From the IMG/VR virus record IMGVR_UViG_3300030108_001208, positions 1,232-29,797 of that record: a stretch of 28,566 nt of DNA; one strand, 5' to 3'. The notes under the pieces are model-generated. The model was not told the DNA's origin, did no database searches, and worked only from the letters and a program-made list of their open reading frames with translations. This document shows, in pieces, positions 16,262-22,877 of this stretch (position 1 is the stretch's first letter; each line of letters opens with the position of its first letter). Source of the DNA: a virus. Position numbers and translations under genes: made by a program.

Positions 16262-16433
16262 TCTTTTGATTCAATACTTTCTGAAGAACCTCCATACCTT
16301 TGGGTGATACTTGCACAGTAACATCCTCAACGATATCTTCACCAGTTCTAGCTTCTTTATATATCTCTCCTGTTTTTGTATTACGCCAAGTTGTTATCGT
16401 AGTACAATTTATTCTAGGTATATCTTTATCCAT
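16242..16433 (-). CDS. Small hypothetical protein coupled to the glycosyltransferases
   Basis: 63 residues, no recognised family. The sequence begins MDKDIPRINCTTITTWRNTK, with the pattern of a small beta-sheet domain, and ends in a basic, polar tail (LNQKNDKPKS). It overlaps the 113-residue virion gene upstream by eight bases and the GT4 gene downstream by 20 bases, which supports real translation. It could be an accessory of the glycosyltransferases or a tiny virion component. Neither can be decided from sequence. Confidence 0.65.
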   Translation of the reverse strand: MDKDIPRINCTTITTWRNTKTGEIYKEARTGEDIVEDVTVQVSPKGMEVLQKVLNQKNDKPKS

Positions 16434-16767
16434 TTTCTTGTGATCTGTCTATTAGAGCATAACTGACAACAACTTCTAGTTTATTAGCAGTTTCTGCTTT
16501 AGCTTTTATAGCATCTCCAGCCTCTAAGTTCAAGCCTTGAGGAGAAGCATTAACAGTTGTTGTTCCTGCTATATCGTCTCTAAAAAACTCAACATCAGAT
16601 GTAGCTGATGAATCTCTAAGATCTGCGTTACATAACACAGCACCTGTGCTGTTATTAGATACATACACAGATTTAACAATAGCAACAGAACTAGTATTAA
16701 TAGACAGAACTGTTGTCATGTTTGTTGTGTTTAATATTTTAATAGCGTTTTTATATTGTATGGTCAT
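16426..16767 (-). CDS. Small beta-rich virion protein
   Basis: 113 residues, Thr/Ser/Ala/Val-rich and predicted all-beta. Its features are AIVKSVYVSNNSTGAVLCNA (about 29-48) followed by LEAGDAIKAKAETANKLEVV (about 81-100) and a last strand SYALID. The GDAIKA turn plus final strand resembles small beta-sandwich virion proteins (decoration, collar or fibre-attachment types). Its layout resembles the 93-residue protein near the right edge. It is coupled by ATGA to the 54-residue gene upstream and follows the gp10-like tail hub gene, so a tail accessory is likely. No specific family is recognised. Confidence 0.6.
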   Translation of the reverse strand: MTIQYKNAIKILNTTNMTTVLSINTSSVAIVKSVYVSNNSTGAVLCNADLRDSSATSDVEFFRDDIAGTTTVNASPQGLNLEAGDAIKAKAETANKLEVVVSYALIDRSQENG

Positions 16768-16928
16768 GATAAGAAATAATTAAATGCATCCTGTTCGTTT
16801 TTTAAATCTGTTTGAAAACTAAAATTAAGTTGATTTTTTATATTGTCAAGAGAGGCGAGTATCTGTCTTTGGTTATCTACCTCATATTCATCTTTTGGTT
16901 CTGGTATATATACAGTTATCTTTGCCAT
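16764..16928 (-). CDS. Small hypothetical tail-region protein
   Basis: 54 residues, MAKITVYIPEPKDEYEVDNQ onward. A longer form would need a TTG start at 16979, well inside the upstream gene. The ATG at 16928-16926 overlaps the upstream stop as TAATG, the same coupling seen at other junctions here, so the short form is preferred. The protein has one beta-like strand followed by an amphipathic helix (QILASLDNIKNQLNFSF). The function is unknown. It sits between the tail hub gene and a small beta-rich virion gene and overlaps the latter by four bases. Confidence 0.65.
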   Translation of the reverse strand: MAKITVYIPEPKDEYEVDNQRQILASLDNIKNQLNFSFQTDLKNEQDAFNYFLS

Positions 16929-18874
16929 TATCTTCTTCCGTCTGGTCTTGCGTCTAATCTTATCGTACCATATCGCCAAGATTCTCCAGTAGAGTCATTA
17001 GCAATTTTTATAGAAACTAATCTACCTCTAGCTCTGGTATCAATTTTATCTGTAGTGCTTGTTACAGTAAAAGGACCTAAAGGTGATGAGGTTGCCGTGT
17101 TGTTTGGAAAGTCATTTATAAATAAAGTAATTTTTGAATTACCTTGCAACACTTTAAAATCAGGTATGAATCTTCTTACAGACATGAAGAATTGACCATC
17201 TCCTCTAAGATCCGCAATGTCTCGAGTGTTTGTAATATCGTAGTCTCCAGATCTTATAAAAGAATCTATAGATGTTGTTCCATCAGCATTAACTTGATCA
17301 GTTCCATTTTCATGTGAATATAAAAAAGTAGCTCCAAATGTATTTGTAATTCCTTGTATTGGAAAATCAGGTGTTCTATTATCTACGTAGTCAGTGGCAT
17401 ATGGATTATCCCTGATGCCTGCATCAATGTAAGTGGTTCTATCTAAAGAGCTTGTTGTCCAAACACCTTCAGCATAATTATATGTTACACATCTATCTAT
17501 TTGTACTGATTCTGATTTTGGATAAAACCAATTTACTTCTGTGTATAAACTGTTGTGACCTGCGTACACTGTTTTTGAAGAACCAAAATTTATTCCAAGA
17601 TTATCTCCGTCTGTGGTAAACACAAAGTCTTCTACTAAACATGGTAATGATTTTACCGTACCATCATAGACATAAAATCCACCAGCTTTTCCCATCCAAT
17701 AAACAGCGCCTTGAGCATAGACCGCTCCGTGTTGACTTATACATCCACAATTAGTTCCAACCTGTTTTACAGAAAAAGTAAAAGGAGGTCCTACAAACTG
17801 AACAACGTATGCAGCTGTGTCTGTTAAGATTAAAATATAATCTTTACCCTGAACAGCAGTTACGATTTCGTTACCATCATCTAATCTAAAAGTTCCTGCT
17901 GTGTTGGTGGCAGTGGGTGCATATGTGTTTAAATCTTCTTGATTAGAGAATCTTACAAACATAGGATCTTGAGTTGATCCTGTTCCAATTGTTGTTTCTG
18001 TTCCCATGTGAAATAAATGTCTGTCTCTGTCTGATACAATTGTCATTACAGATTGTGTTGGATTATTTGTAACTGAAAATCCAGAAGTGTTACTTGCTGC
18101 TCTAACAGATCTTGCACTTGATGCTCCAGCGTTCCAAGTAAAAGTTTTACCGTTGTGTATAGTTGCAACTAAGACTTGACCAAAATTACTTAACGACCAA
18201 TTACCTGGATCTAAAGTTACATCAGAAACAGAACTCTCTGTGCCCCATGTGCCTGCACTGTAGGCGTCTGTACCCCAGCCATACCCAATGGTTTGAATTG
18301 TAGGTCCAACGATCGCGTAAGGATTAACACTAGTAGATCCTTGTGCGGACATACCTGTGCCTGTCTCTGTTGCTGAAGCTAAAATAGTAAAGCTATTAGT
18401 AGCAACAGTTAAGATCTCATAAGATTTTTCTAAAACACCAGCTGTAAAAGATGTTGCTCCACCACCAGGTAAAGAACCTACGCTTGATAAGGTGATGTAT
18501 CTACCAGCTTGTAAACCATGTGATGTTTTATTAATGGTGACCGTTGCTGAACCATTTGTCGTTGTAAATGTGCAACTAGTTAACGCTGTGTCGAGTGGAC
18601 TAATATCAAAGAAAGATTCATCATAATATAAAAACAATCCTTGTGATGTCCCAATAGCTGTATAGGCTTCTCCTGCTAAACTTGTAAAGTTATGTACAGC
18701 TCTGGCTACACCAGGTAGAGTTTTATCATCCAAAGATAATTGTTGCCAACCACCTATTTTTTCTGGAAGACCATATCTAAATCTAACGAAGTCACCATCT
18801 ATCCATTGAGATTCTGCTCCGGATGCTGTTGCTTGTTTATTAAAACCTGGTCTAAAGTTTAGCTTTTGTAACAT
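16928..18874 (-). CDS. Tail hub / packaged-DNA stabilisation protein, P22 gp10-like
   Basis: 648 residues. The N-terminus MLQKLNFRPGFNKQ followed by WIDGDFVRFRYGLPEKIGGW (23-42) is a highly conserved opening in marine phage tail proteins of the phage stabilisation type (P22 gp10). The rest has repeated beta-strand blocks consistent with a beta-propeller hub, such as VYYD-like and GGFYVYDGTVKSL elements. The C-terminus (GRLVSIKIANDSTGESWRYG) resembles the end of the family. It would form the tail needle-proximal hub closing the portal channel. It is longer than P22 gp10 (about 470 residues); an inserted region at about 95-215 with two WG turns (GYGWGTDAYSAGTWG) accounts for part of this. The ATG lacks a strong Shine-Dalgarno; TATAGT lies eight bases upstream. 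Confidence 0.75.
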   Translation of the reverse strand: MLQKLNFRPGFNKQATASGAESQWIDGDFVRFRYGLPEKIGGWQQLSLDDKTLPGVARAVHNFTSLAGEAYTAIGTSQGLFLYYDESFFDISPLDTALTSCTFTTTNGSATVTINKTSHGLQAGRYITLSSVGSLPGGGATSFTAGVLEKSYEILTVATNSFTILASATETGTGMSAQGSTSVNPYAIVGPTIQTIGYGWGTDAYSAGTWGTESSVSDVTLDPGNWSLSNFGQVLVATIHNGKTFTWNAGASSARSVRAASNTSGFSVTNNPTQSVMTIVSDRDRHLFHMGTETTIGTGSTQDPMFVRFSNQEDLNTYAPTATNTAGTFRLDDGNEIVTAVQGKDYILILTDTAAYVVQFVGPPFTFSVKQVGTNCGCISQHGAVYAQGAVYWMGKAGGFYVYDGTVKSLPCLVEDFVFTTDGDNLGINFGSSKTVYAGHNSLYTEVNWFYPKSESVQIDRCVTYNYAEGVWTTSSLDRTTYIDAGIRDNPYATDYVDNRTPDFPIQGITNTFGATFLYSHENGTDQVNADGTTSIDSFIRSGDYDITNTRDIADLRGDGQFFMSVRRFIPDFKVLQGNSKITLFINDFPNNTATSSPLGPFTVTSTTDKIDTRARGRLVSIKIANDSTGESWRYGTIRLDARPDGRR

Positions 18875-18908
18875 AATAGCTCACTATATAGGGTTATGTC
18901 TTTAAAAT
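18875..18908 (-). promoter_or_regulatory. Gap after the oxygenase cassette with TATAGT element
   Basis: This 34-base gap lies between the last oxygenase gene and the tail hub gene. TATAGT (18883-18888 complement, five of six to TATAAT) stands eight bases before the hub gene ATG, which has only a partial GTGAG as Shine-Dalgarno. No -35 box is apparent 16-18 bases upstream. On the plus strand the same stretch, running into the hub gene start, resembles the T7 promoter (see findings). Confidence 0.3.
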
Positions 18909-19553
18909 CTATACCCTTTTACTTTCAGTCAGAGGGTATTTCAAGCCTAAAGAATGTATACTTTCAAAGAAAGTTATGAGAGTCATCCTTGGTTCTTTGA
19001 CACTAAAGTCTTCAAATCCATCTGCTGCGTGATATTGAGCTCCATCAAACATCACTAATCTATTTGGAATAGATTCAAATACAACAGATTTATTAAAGTC
19101 ATTAGACACCATTTCTCTGTAAGTGTCATATTTTATATCCAGCGTTTTGTAGTATTCATGTTTTTTATCTGACCATCTTTCTTTATTAAAATTTTTCTGT
19201 TTGTATAAAGATGTGCCACAGTGTTTGTGTTCACTTAAATAGATGATAGCAGTTAGTTCTGTATTCTCATGATCTCTATGTATCCAACCATGACTTTTAT
19301 ATTTATTGCCATCTATCTTTTGAAAGTATTGTCTAGCAGTCCACTGTATATTTTCTTTCATGGGATATATTAAAGATAGTATTTTATTAGTGCTCCAACT
19401 AAAAAAGTCTGGATCTATGGTGTGAAGTAAGTCTGTTCTCTCACCAGGCCAAAGAGATCTAGGGTCTTTTTTGTATTTTAAAGTATTACCGTAAGATTTT
19501 ATTTTGTGATAGTCGTCAAAGAAATTATCTACAACTACAGATGGCCATATCAT
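18909..19553 (-). CDS. 2-oxoglutarate/Fe(II) oxygenase, DUF6445-like
   Basis: 214 residues from the preferred start. The iron-binding triad is visible: H92 and D94 in GWIHRDHENTEL, and H175 in MFDGAQYHAADGF. R189 in KEPRMTLITFF is the expected 2-oxoglutarate carboxylate ligand. The strand AIIYLSE after the HxD motif is typical of the double-stranded beta-helix fold. An RTDLLH...DPDFF element near 39-51 recalls the DUF6445 group. A TTG at 19574 would add seven residues, but the ATG at 19553 overlaps the previous stop as ATGA, as elsewhere in this cassette. It is the last gene of the cassette. The substrate is unknown; a protein side chain (Pro, Lys, Asn or Asp) is the usual kind for small enzymes of this fold. 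Confidence 0.8.
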   Translation of the reverse strand: MIWPSVVVDNFFDDYHKIKSYGNTLKYKKDPRSLWPGERTDLLHTIDPDFFSWSTNKILSLIYPMKENIQWTARQYFQKIDGNKYKSHGWIHRDHENTELTAIIYLSEHKHCGTSLYKQKNFNKERWSDKKHEYYKTLDIKYDTYREMVSNDFNKSVVFESIPNRLVMFDGAQYHAADGFEDFSVKEPRMTLITFFESIHSLGLKYPLTESKRV

Positions 19554-20077
19554 TCTACGATATCCATATCCCAAGATATGATTCTTTTTGGTTTGTTTGT
19601 TTTTTGTGGTGGACTAAAATGAGATAAAAATTTAGGAGTTATAACTATATCACCTTCACTACTGCTAGTGGGCACATAAGCTGTAGTGTCTGTTACAAAA
19701 TTATTCCAAGGTTGTACATAAAACGTTTGTGATGATCCTTTTGGAAAATCTAAATATAATATTCCTGTTAAACCTAAAGATCCATGATTGTGTACAGGAT
19801 GATGATCTCCTTTTTTATAAGTTACACTCCATACGTCTGTTATCTTTATATTAACTTCTGTGTATTTACAAAATTCTTCAAGCTCGGGTAATATTAGTTT
19901 TGAAAACTCACTGATAAATTCTTGATCAACAAGTCCTCTATTAGAAGAGAAAGAATATGTTTCATTTCTTTTTTCTGGATATTTATCTAATAATTTTTTT
20001 ATTTTTTCTTTTCTAACGACATGATTGTTCATCTCGTGTGACCAACATAAAATGCTAAATAAAGTATTCTCTTTCAT
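19550..20077 (-). CDS. 2-oxoglutarate/Fe(II) oxygenase, TIGR02466-like
   Basis: 175 residues. The metal site uses an H-x-H form: H96 and H98 in HHPVHNHGSLGLTGILYLDF, with distal H153 in PKFLSHFSPPQ and the co-substrate ligand R165 in KPKRIISWDMDI. HxH followed by SGxLYL-like strands is characteristic of the TIGR02466/2OG-FeII_Oxy_5 group seen in marine phages. It is smaller than most hydroxylases of the fold but has all four key residues and should be active. It overlaps both neighbours by four bases. The Trp/Pro-rich stretch FYVQPWNNFV near 119-128 may line the substrate site. No substrate is evident. Confidence 0.8.
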   Translation of the reverse strand: MKENTLFSILCWSHEMNNHVVRKEKIKKLLDKYPEKRNETYSFSSNRGLVDQEFISEFSKLILPELEEFCKYTEVNIKITDVWSVTYKKGDHHPVHNHGSLGLTGILYLDFPKGSSQTFYVQPWNNFVTDTTAYVPTSSSEGDIVITPKFLSHFSPPQKTNKPKRIISWDMDIVE

Positions 20078-20730
20078 TTTCCCTTAAACCAATCTGGTAA
20101 AGCTAAACAAGGCCTACCGTCATACATATTATTGTTTTTAGATTTCGCAGTATTATAATGTAAAAAAACTTGTATGCAATCGTTTTCTTGTAAAGGTTCT
20201 CTCCAATGTTCGTTTCTAATACCTTGATAAATTAATATGTCACCAGGTTCTAAATTTATTGCAACACCTTTGTTCTTTCCTTTTGTATATGTTTTTTCTT
20301 TTACATTAATTGTGCCACCTTTAGGATTAGGGTCTATATAAATAGGCCACTGCGATCCTCCTAAATTGACAGTTGTAGATATCTCACAACTCATTCTATC
20401 TTTATGTCTTTTAAGCTCATCACCTTTTTGATAAATACGTGCATATGCGTATGTAGGAACTAATTCTATTTTAGTGACTTTTTCTAAAATAGGTTGACAC
20501 TTTAACATTAAAGTTTCCATAGCTAGATCTCCATAAGTTGCATACGAGTTTGGAATTTGTGGATCTCCAAAAGTTCCCCAGCTTTGATCTAATGTAGAAA
20601 GGTATCTTTGCTTTCTCATGATACTATGTACCTCTCTTTTTAGTTTCATGTAGTTAGTTAAAAAGACAGCTAACTCTTTTGGTATAGCTTTTCTTACAAC
20701 TTCAAAACCATCTTTCTTCCATTTATACAT
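20074..20730 (-). CDS. 2-oxoglutarate/Fe(II) oxygenase, prolyl-hydroxylase-like
   Basis: 218 residues. The metal ligands are H109 and D111 in DELKRHKDRMSCEISTTVNL and H175 in IRNEHWREPL. The strand pattern YARIYQKGD before the HxD motif and GDILIYQG before the distal His match the double-stranded beta-helix fold. After the distal His, the position where Arg or Lys usually binds 2-oxoglutarate is occupied by ENDCIQVFLHY with no basic residue. Either R177 or another residue must take that role, or co-substrate binding is altered. The N-terminus (KDGFEVVRKAIPKELAVFLT) is a familiar opening of phage prolyl-hydroxylase-like proteins. It is coupled to the PKHD-type gene upstream by an eight-base overlap. 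Confidence 0.85.
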   Translation of the reverse strand: MYKWKKDGFEVVRKAIPKELAVFLTNYMKLKREVHSIMRKQRYLSTLDQSWGTFGDPQIPNSYATYGDLAMETLMLKCQPILEKVTKIELVPTYAYARIYQKGDELKRHKDRMSCEISTTVNLGGSQWPIYIDPNPKGGTINVKEKTYTKGKNKGVAINLEPGDILIYQGIRNEHWREPLQENDCIQVFLHYNTAKSKNNNMYDGRPCLALPDWFKGK

Positions 20731-21346
20731 ATGGTTTACCTGCGCTCCACATAACTAAACTATATCTTTTACCTTTGGTTACAGGTTTAACCCTGTGCCA
20801 AACAAAACTTGGAAATACCACCACAGATCCTTTTGGTAGTATTTCTTTACACTCTCTAATCTCATTCCTTTCAGGATGACCATCCATGCTAAATTCTAAA
20901 AGACCACCTTCATACTCAGAAGGATCTGATAAAGTACAAGTCATAGATAGTTTTCTAATTTTTCCTACAAGGTTTGGATTATCAATAGACTCATCGTAGG
21001 GAACATTATTAGCATCACAATGCCAATCATAATGTTGATTCTTATCATATGTTGTAAATTGACAAACTTCATTCCAATCTGTGTCATGATTCCAACCTGC
21101 TGCGTAGTTTGCTTCTATCACGTAAGGATGTATTTCTTTATATATCCAGTTTTGATCTAACCAAGAAATATCAGAGTCTCTTAATTTTTTTAAATTTTTC
21201 ATATTCTTCTTACTTAATTTTTTGTCAGAATATTCTTTAGTTATACCTTTCTTAAATTCTTGTTGTTTTGCAAAATTAATTACATCATCACACCATGTAA
21301 GTGATAATGCAGCAGGAAAATACCAATAACTATACTTTACGTTCAT
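20723..21346 (-). CDS. 2-oxoglutarate/Fe(II) oxygenase, PKHD-type hydroxylase
   Basis: 207 residues, the clearest hydroxylase of the set. The metal ligands are H109 and D111 in HYDWHCDAN and H184 in VFPSFVWHRVKPVTKG, and the 2-oxoglutarate ligand is R194 in GKRYSLVMW. Between them, RKLSMTCTLSDPSEYEGGLL (131-150) followed by EF is the standard beta-helix core of PKHD-type hydroxylases (PiuC/YbiX, prolyl 4-hydroxylase alpha-like). All catalytic residues are intact. It probably hydroxylates a protein side chain. It overlaps the gene upstream by four bases and the one downstream by eight, so its product is likely made in step with the other oxygenases. Confidence 0.9.
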   Translation of the reverse strand: MNVKYSYWYFPAALSLTWCDDVINFAKQQEFKKGITKEYSDKKLSKKNMKNLKKLRDSDISWLDQNWIYKEIHPYVIEANYAAGWNHDTDWNEVCQFTTYDKNQHYDWHCDANNVPYDESIDNPNLVGKIRKLSMTCTLSDPSEYEGGLLEFSMDGHPERNEIRECKEILPKGSVVVFPSFVWHRVKPVTKGKRYSLVMWSAGKPYV

Positions 21347-21930
21347 TCTATGTCTATATTACCAGATACAGATATTCTTTCAACGTTGGTCTTATAAGGT
21401 GTGACGTGGTGATATAAACCAGCAGGAAATATAAACATATCTCCTTCCTCTGGCATGAAAGTTCGTTGTGTTATGTAACCACCCACTCTACTACCTTGCT
21501 CTCCAAATTGAAAAATAATAGATCCTGGTTTACCTGATGTTCCTATGTATTTTTCATCTATTAATTTTTGTGGAACTTTTGTGTAAATAACAAAAGAAAG
21601 ATCTCCATCATGAAAGTGTGGAGGATTATATTCATATCGTTTCATAAAATTAATCCAAAGATCTATTAATTTAACTTTATTTATTGGTTTAGCTAATGAT
21701 TGTCTTTTTACAGATTCTTCTAAATAAGATTGAAAGTAAGGTTTAAAAGTTTCCATAAACCATTCTTTGTCTTTATCCTCATAAAACTTTTCATTATCAA
21801 GATGACCCGCTAGAGTAAATCTTGCATCTCTTGTTAAAGTCTTTGCTCTTTTGTTAAGTTCTTTTATTAATTTATTTTCTACTTTAAATTTTGCAAGGTA
21901 AGGACCCCACGCATACCATTCATGTTTCAT
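21343..21930 (-). CDS. 2-oxoglutarate/Fe(II) oxygenase, HxH type
   Basis: 195 residues. The metal-binding motif is H105-F-H107 in NPPHFHDGDLSFVIYTKVP. The distal His is H174 or H175 in PAGLYHHVTPYKTN, and R185 with S187 (VERISVSGN) fits the co-substrate site. GDMFIFPAGLYHHV is a textbook second half of the double-stranded beta-helix. It resembles the 175-residue HxH protein downstream more than the HxD members. The N-terminal 80 residues are helical and charged. It is coupled by ATGA overlap to the preceding metal-site-less homologue (start at 22475), to which it aligns well around the core, so the two may derive from one ancestor or work as a pair. Confidence 0.83.
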   Translation of the reverse strand: MKHEWYAWGPYLAKFKVENKLIKELNKRAKTLTRDARFTLAGHLDNEKFYEDKDKEWFMETFKPYFQSYLEESVKRQSLAKPINKVKLIDLWINFMKRYEYNPPHFHDGDLSFVIYTKVPQKLIDEKYIGTSGKPGSIIFQFGEQGSRVGGYITQRTFMPEEGDMFIFPAGLYHHVTPYKTNVERISVSGNIDIE

Positions 21931-22475
21931 AAAATTTTAAATTTAAATACCGATATGTACATTGGTTTTTCACCTTCATTCTCAGTTATTTGATGAGGTA
22001 TTTCACCATTAAATACAAAAAAATAGTTTTTACAAACTCTTTCATTCCATTGTCTATCAGGCTGTTCATTTGTAGGCACCATAAGTTCTACTGTGGCTGG
22101 CGGACAATCTTCACAACATCCTGTTTCAGAACAGTCAACAAAAAACATACAAACAAAATCATAGTTGTCTTCTTGAAGTTGTACAAAATCACCTTTCTTT
22201 AAACGAATATTATCATGACCTAAACACATTACGTCAAGATTGTGATAAGCTCTTAATCCATTAATAACGTATTCATGCATCCATGTATAATCTTTAGTAA
22301 AGTTTTTCATACCTAAAATATTTTCTTTAAATATATACTTTCTAAAAAAACCTAATTCTTCAAAATCTTTTTCTATATGTTCTTTTACTCTATCTAAATT
22401 AATTGAAGATTCTTTTGGTATTGCTCCAGAAAAACAAAATTGTTGTTTAAGAATTTGTTTATGTATCGCTTTCAT
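21927..22475 (-). CDS. Oxygenase-like protein lacking the metal motif, with Cys cluster
   Basis: 182 residues. The C-terminal half follows the same plan as the next gene: QLQEDNYDFVCMFFVD aligns with HFHDGDLSFVIYTKVP, and FVFNGEIPHQITEN aligns with FIFPAGLYHHVTPY. The H-x-H iron motif is replaced by Q99-L-Q101, and the Arg before the ISV strand is replaced by Tyr. Only the distal His (H161) remains. After the first core strand it has C115, C120, C121 and C124 (CSETGCCEDC), a possible metal or disulfide site absent from its neighbours. It may be an inactive scaffold, a regulator or a re-purposed enzyme. It opens the cassette; its ATG has no Shine-Dalgarno and follows a TATAAT by six bases. Confidence 0.65.
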   Translation of the reverse strand: MKAIHKQILKQQFCFSGAIPKESSINLDRVKEHIEKDFEELGFFRKYIFKENILGMKNFTKDYTWMHEYVINGLRAYHNLDVMCLGHDNIRLKKGDFVQLQEDNYDFVCMFFVDCSETGCCEDCPPATVELMVPTNEQPDRQWNERVCKNYFFVFNGEIPHQITENEGEKPMYISVFKFKIL

Positions 22476-22510
22476 ACTTAGATTATACTAAGTTAAATCA
22501 GGATTTACAA
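22476..22510 (-). promoter_or_regulatory. Putative promoter/operator of the oxygenase cassette
   Basis: On the minus strand: TTGTAA (22505-22510, four of six to TTGACA), a 17-base spacer, then TATAAT (22482-22487, perfect), then six bases to the ATG at 22475. The TATAAT is the loop of a perfect inverted repeat, ACTTAG-TATAAT-CTAAGT (22493 to 22476). The start would fall at or near the A of the ATG, giving a leaderless message, consistent with the lack of a Shine-Dalgarno. The repeat could be an operator or, in read-through RNA, a hairpin ending right at the AUG. The stop codon of the upstream gene lies inside the left arm. Confidence 0.55.
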
Positions 22511-22877
22511 CCCAAGCTTTTTGTGCTTCATCCCACATATAAGGACCTCCACTTTCAGGGTGTGCTACAGGAGCTTCCCATAGGCAAGTTGTTTCATTTA
22601 AAACCCAACTATCGTGTCCTTCAGGTTTTTCCTGTATAAATGCATCTCTAGATGGATCATAAGTTCCACCAATATAAGCATAATTTTTTCTAAAAGGTGT
22701 ACCACCTAAAGCGTGTACATTTCCTAATGTATTATAAGAAGTTTGTTTCCAATTTGACCAACCATGCACGCTTTGTAAATAAGCGATACCTGCTTCCTCT
22801 GTTGGAGCGTTTTCATCAGCACAAGTTAGTACATCTAAAACAACATTGTTTGAATCTAGTTTAGCAAAATGAGCCAT
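22488..22877 (-). CDS. Conserved tail-region protein of marine phages
   Basis: 129 residues. The pattern MAHFAKLDSNNVVLDVLTC, WKQTSYNTLGNVHALGGTPF (43-62), RKNYAYIGGTYDPSRDAFI (63-81) and SWVLNETTCLWEAPV (89-103) is one I recognise from a widespread family in cyanophages and other marine phages, usually annotated as hypothetical or virion-associated. It often sits next to tail-fibre genes, as here. Its start overlaps the stop of the Gly-rich gene by one base (TAATG). The function is unknown; a small fibre-associated or chaperone-like role is inferred from context only. Confidence 0.8.
   Translation of the reverse strand: MAHFAKLDSNNVVLDVLTCADENAPTEEAGIAYLQSVHGWSNWKQTSYNTLGNVHALGGTPFRKNYAYIGGTYDPSRDAFIQEKPEGHDSWVLNETTCLWEAPVAHPESGGPYMWDEAQKAWVVNPDLT

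Noticed and set aside
16929-16979. Longer N-terminus for the small tail gene starting at TTG 16979
   Set aside because: The ATG at 16928 has the TAATG coupling seen at other junctions; the extension overlaps the tail hub gene and is very basic.
19554-19574. TTG start adding seven residues to the last oxygenase
   Set aside because: ATG at 19553 overlaps the preceding stop as ATGA, like the other junctions of the cassette.
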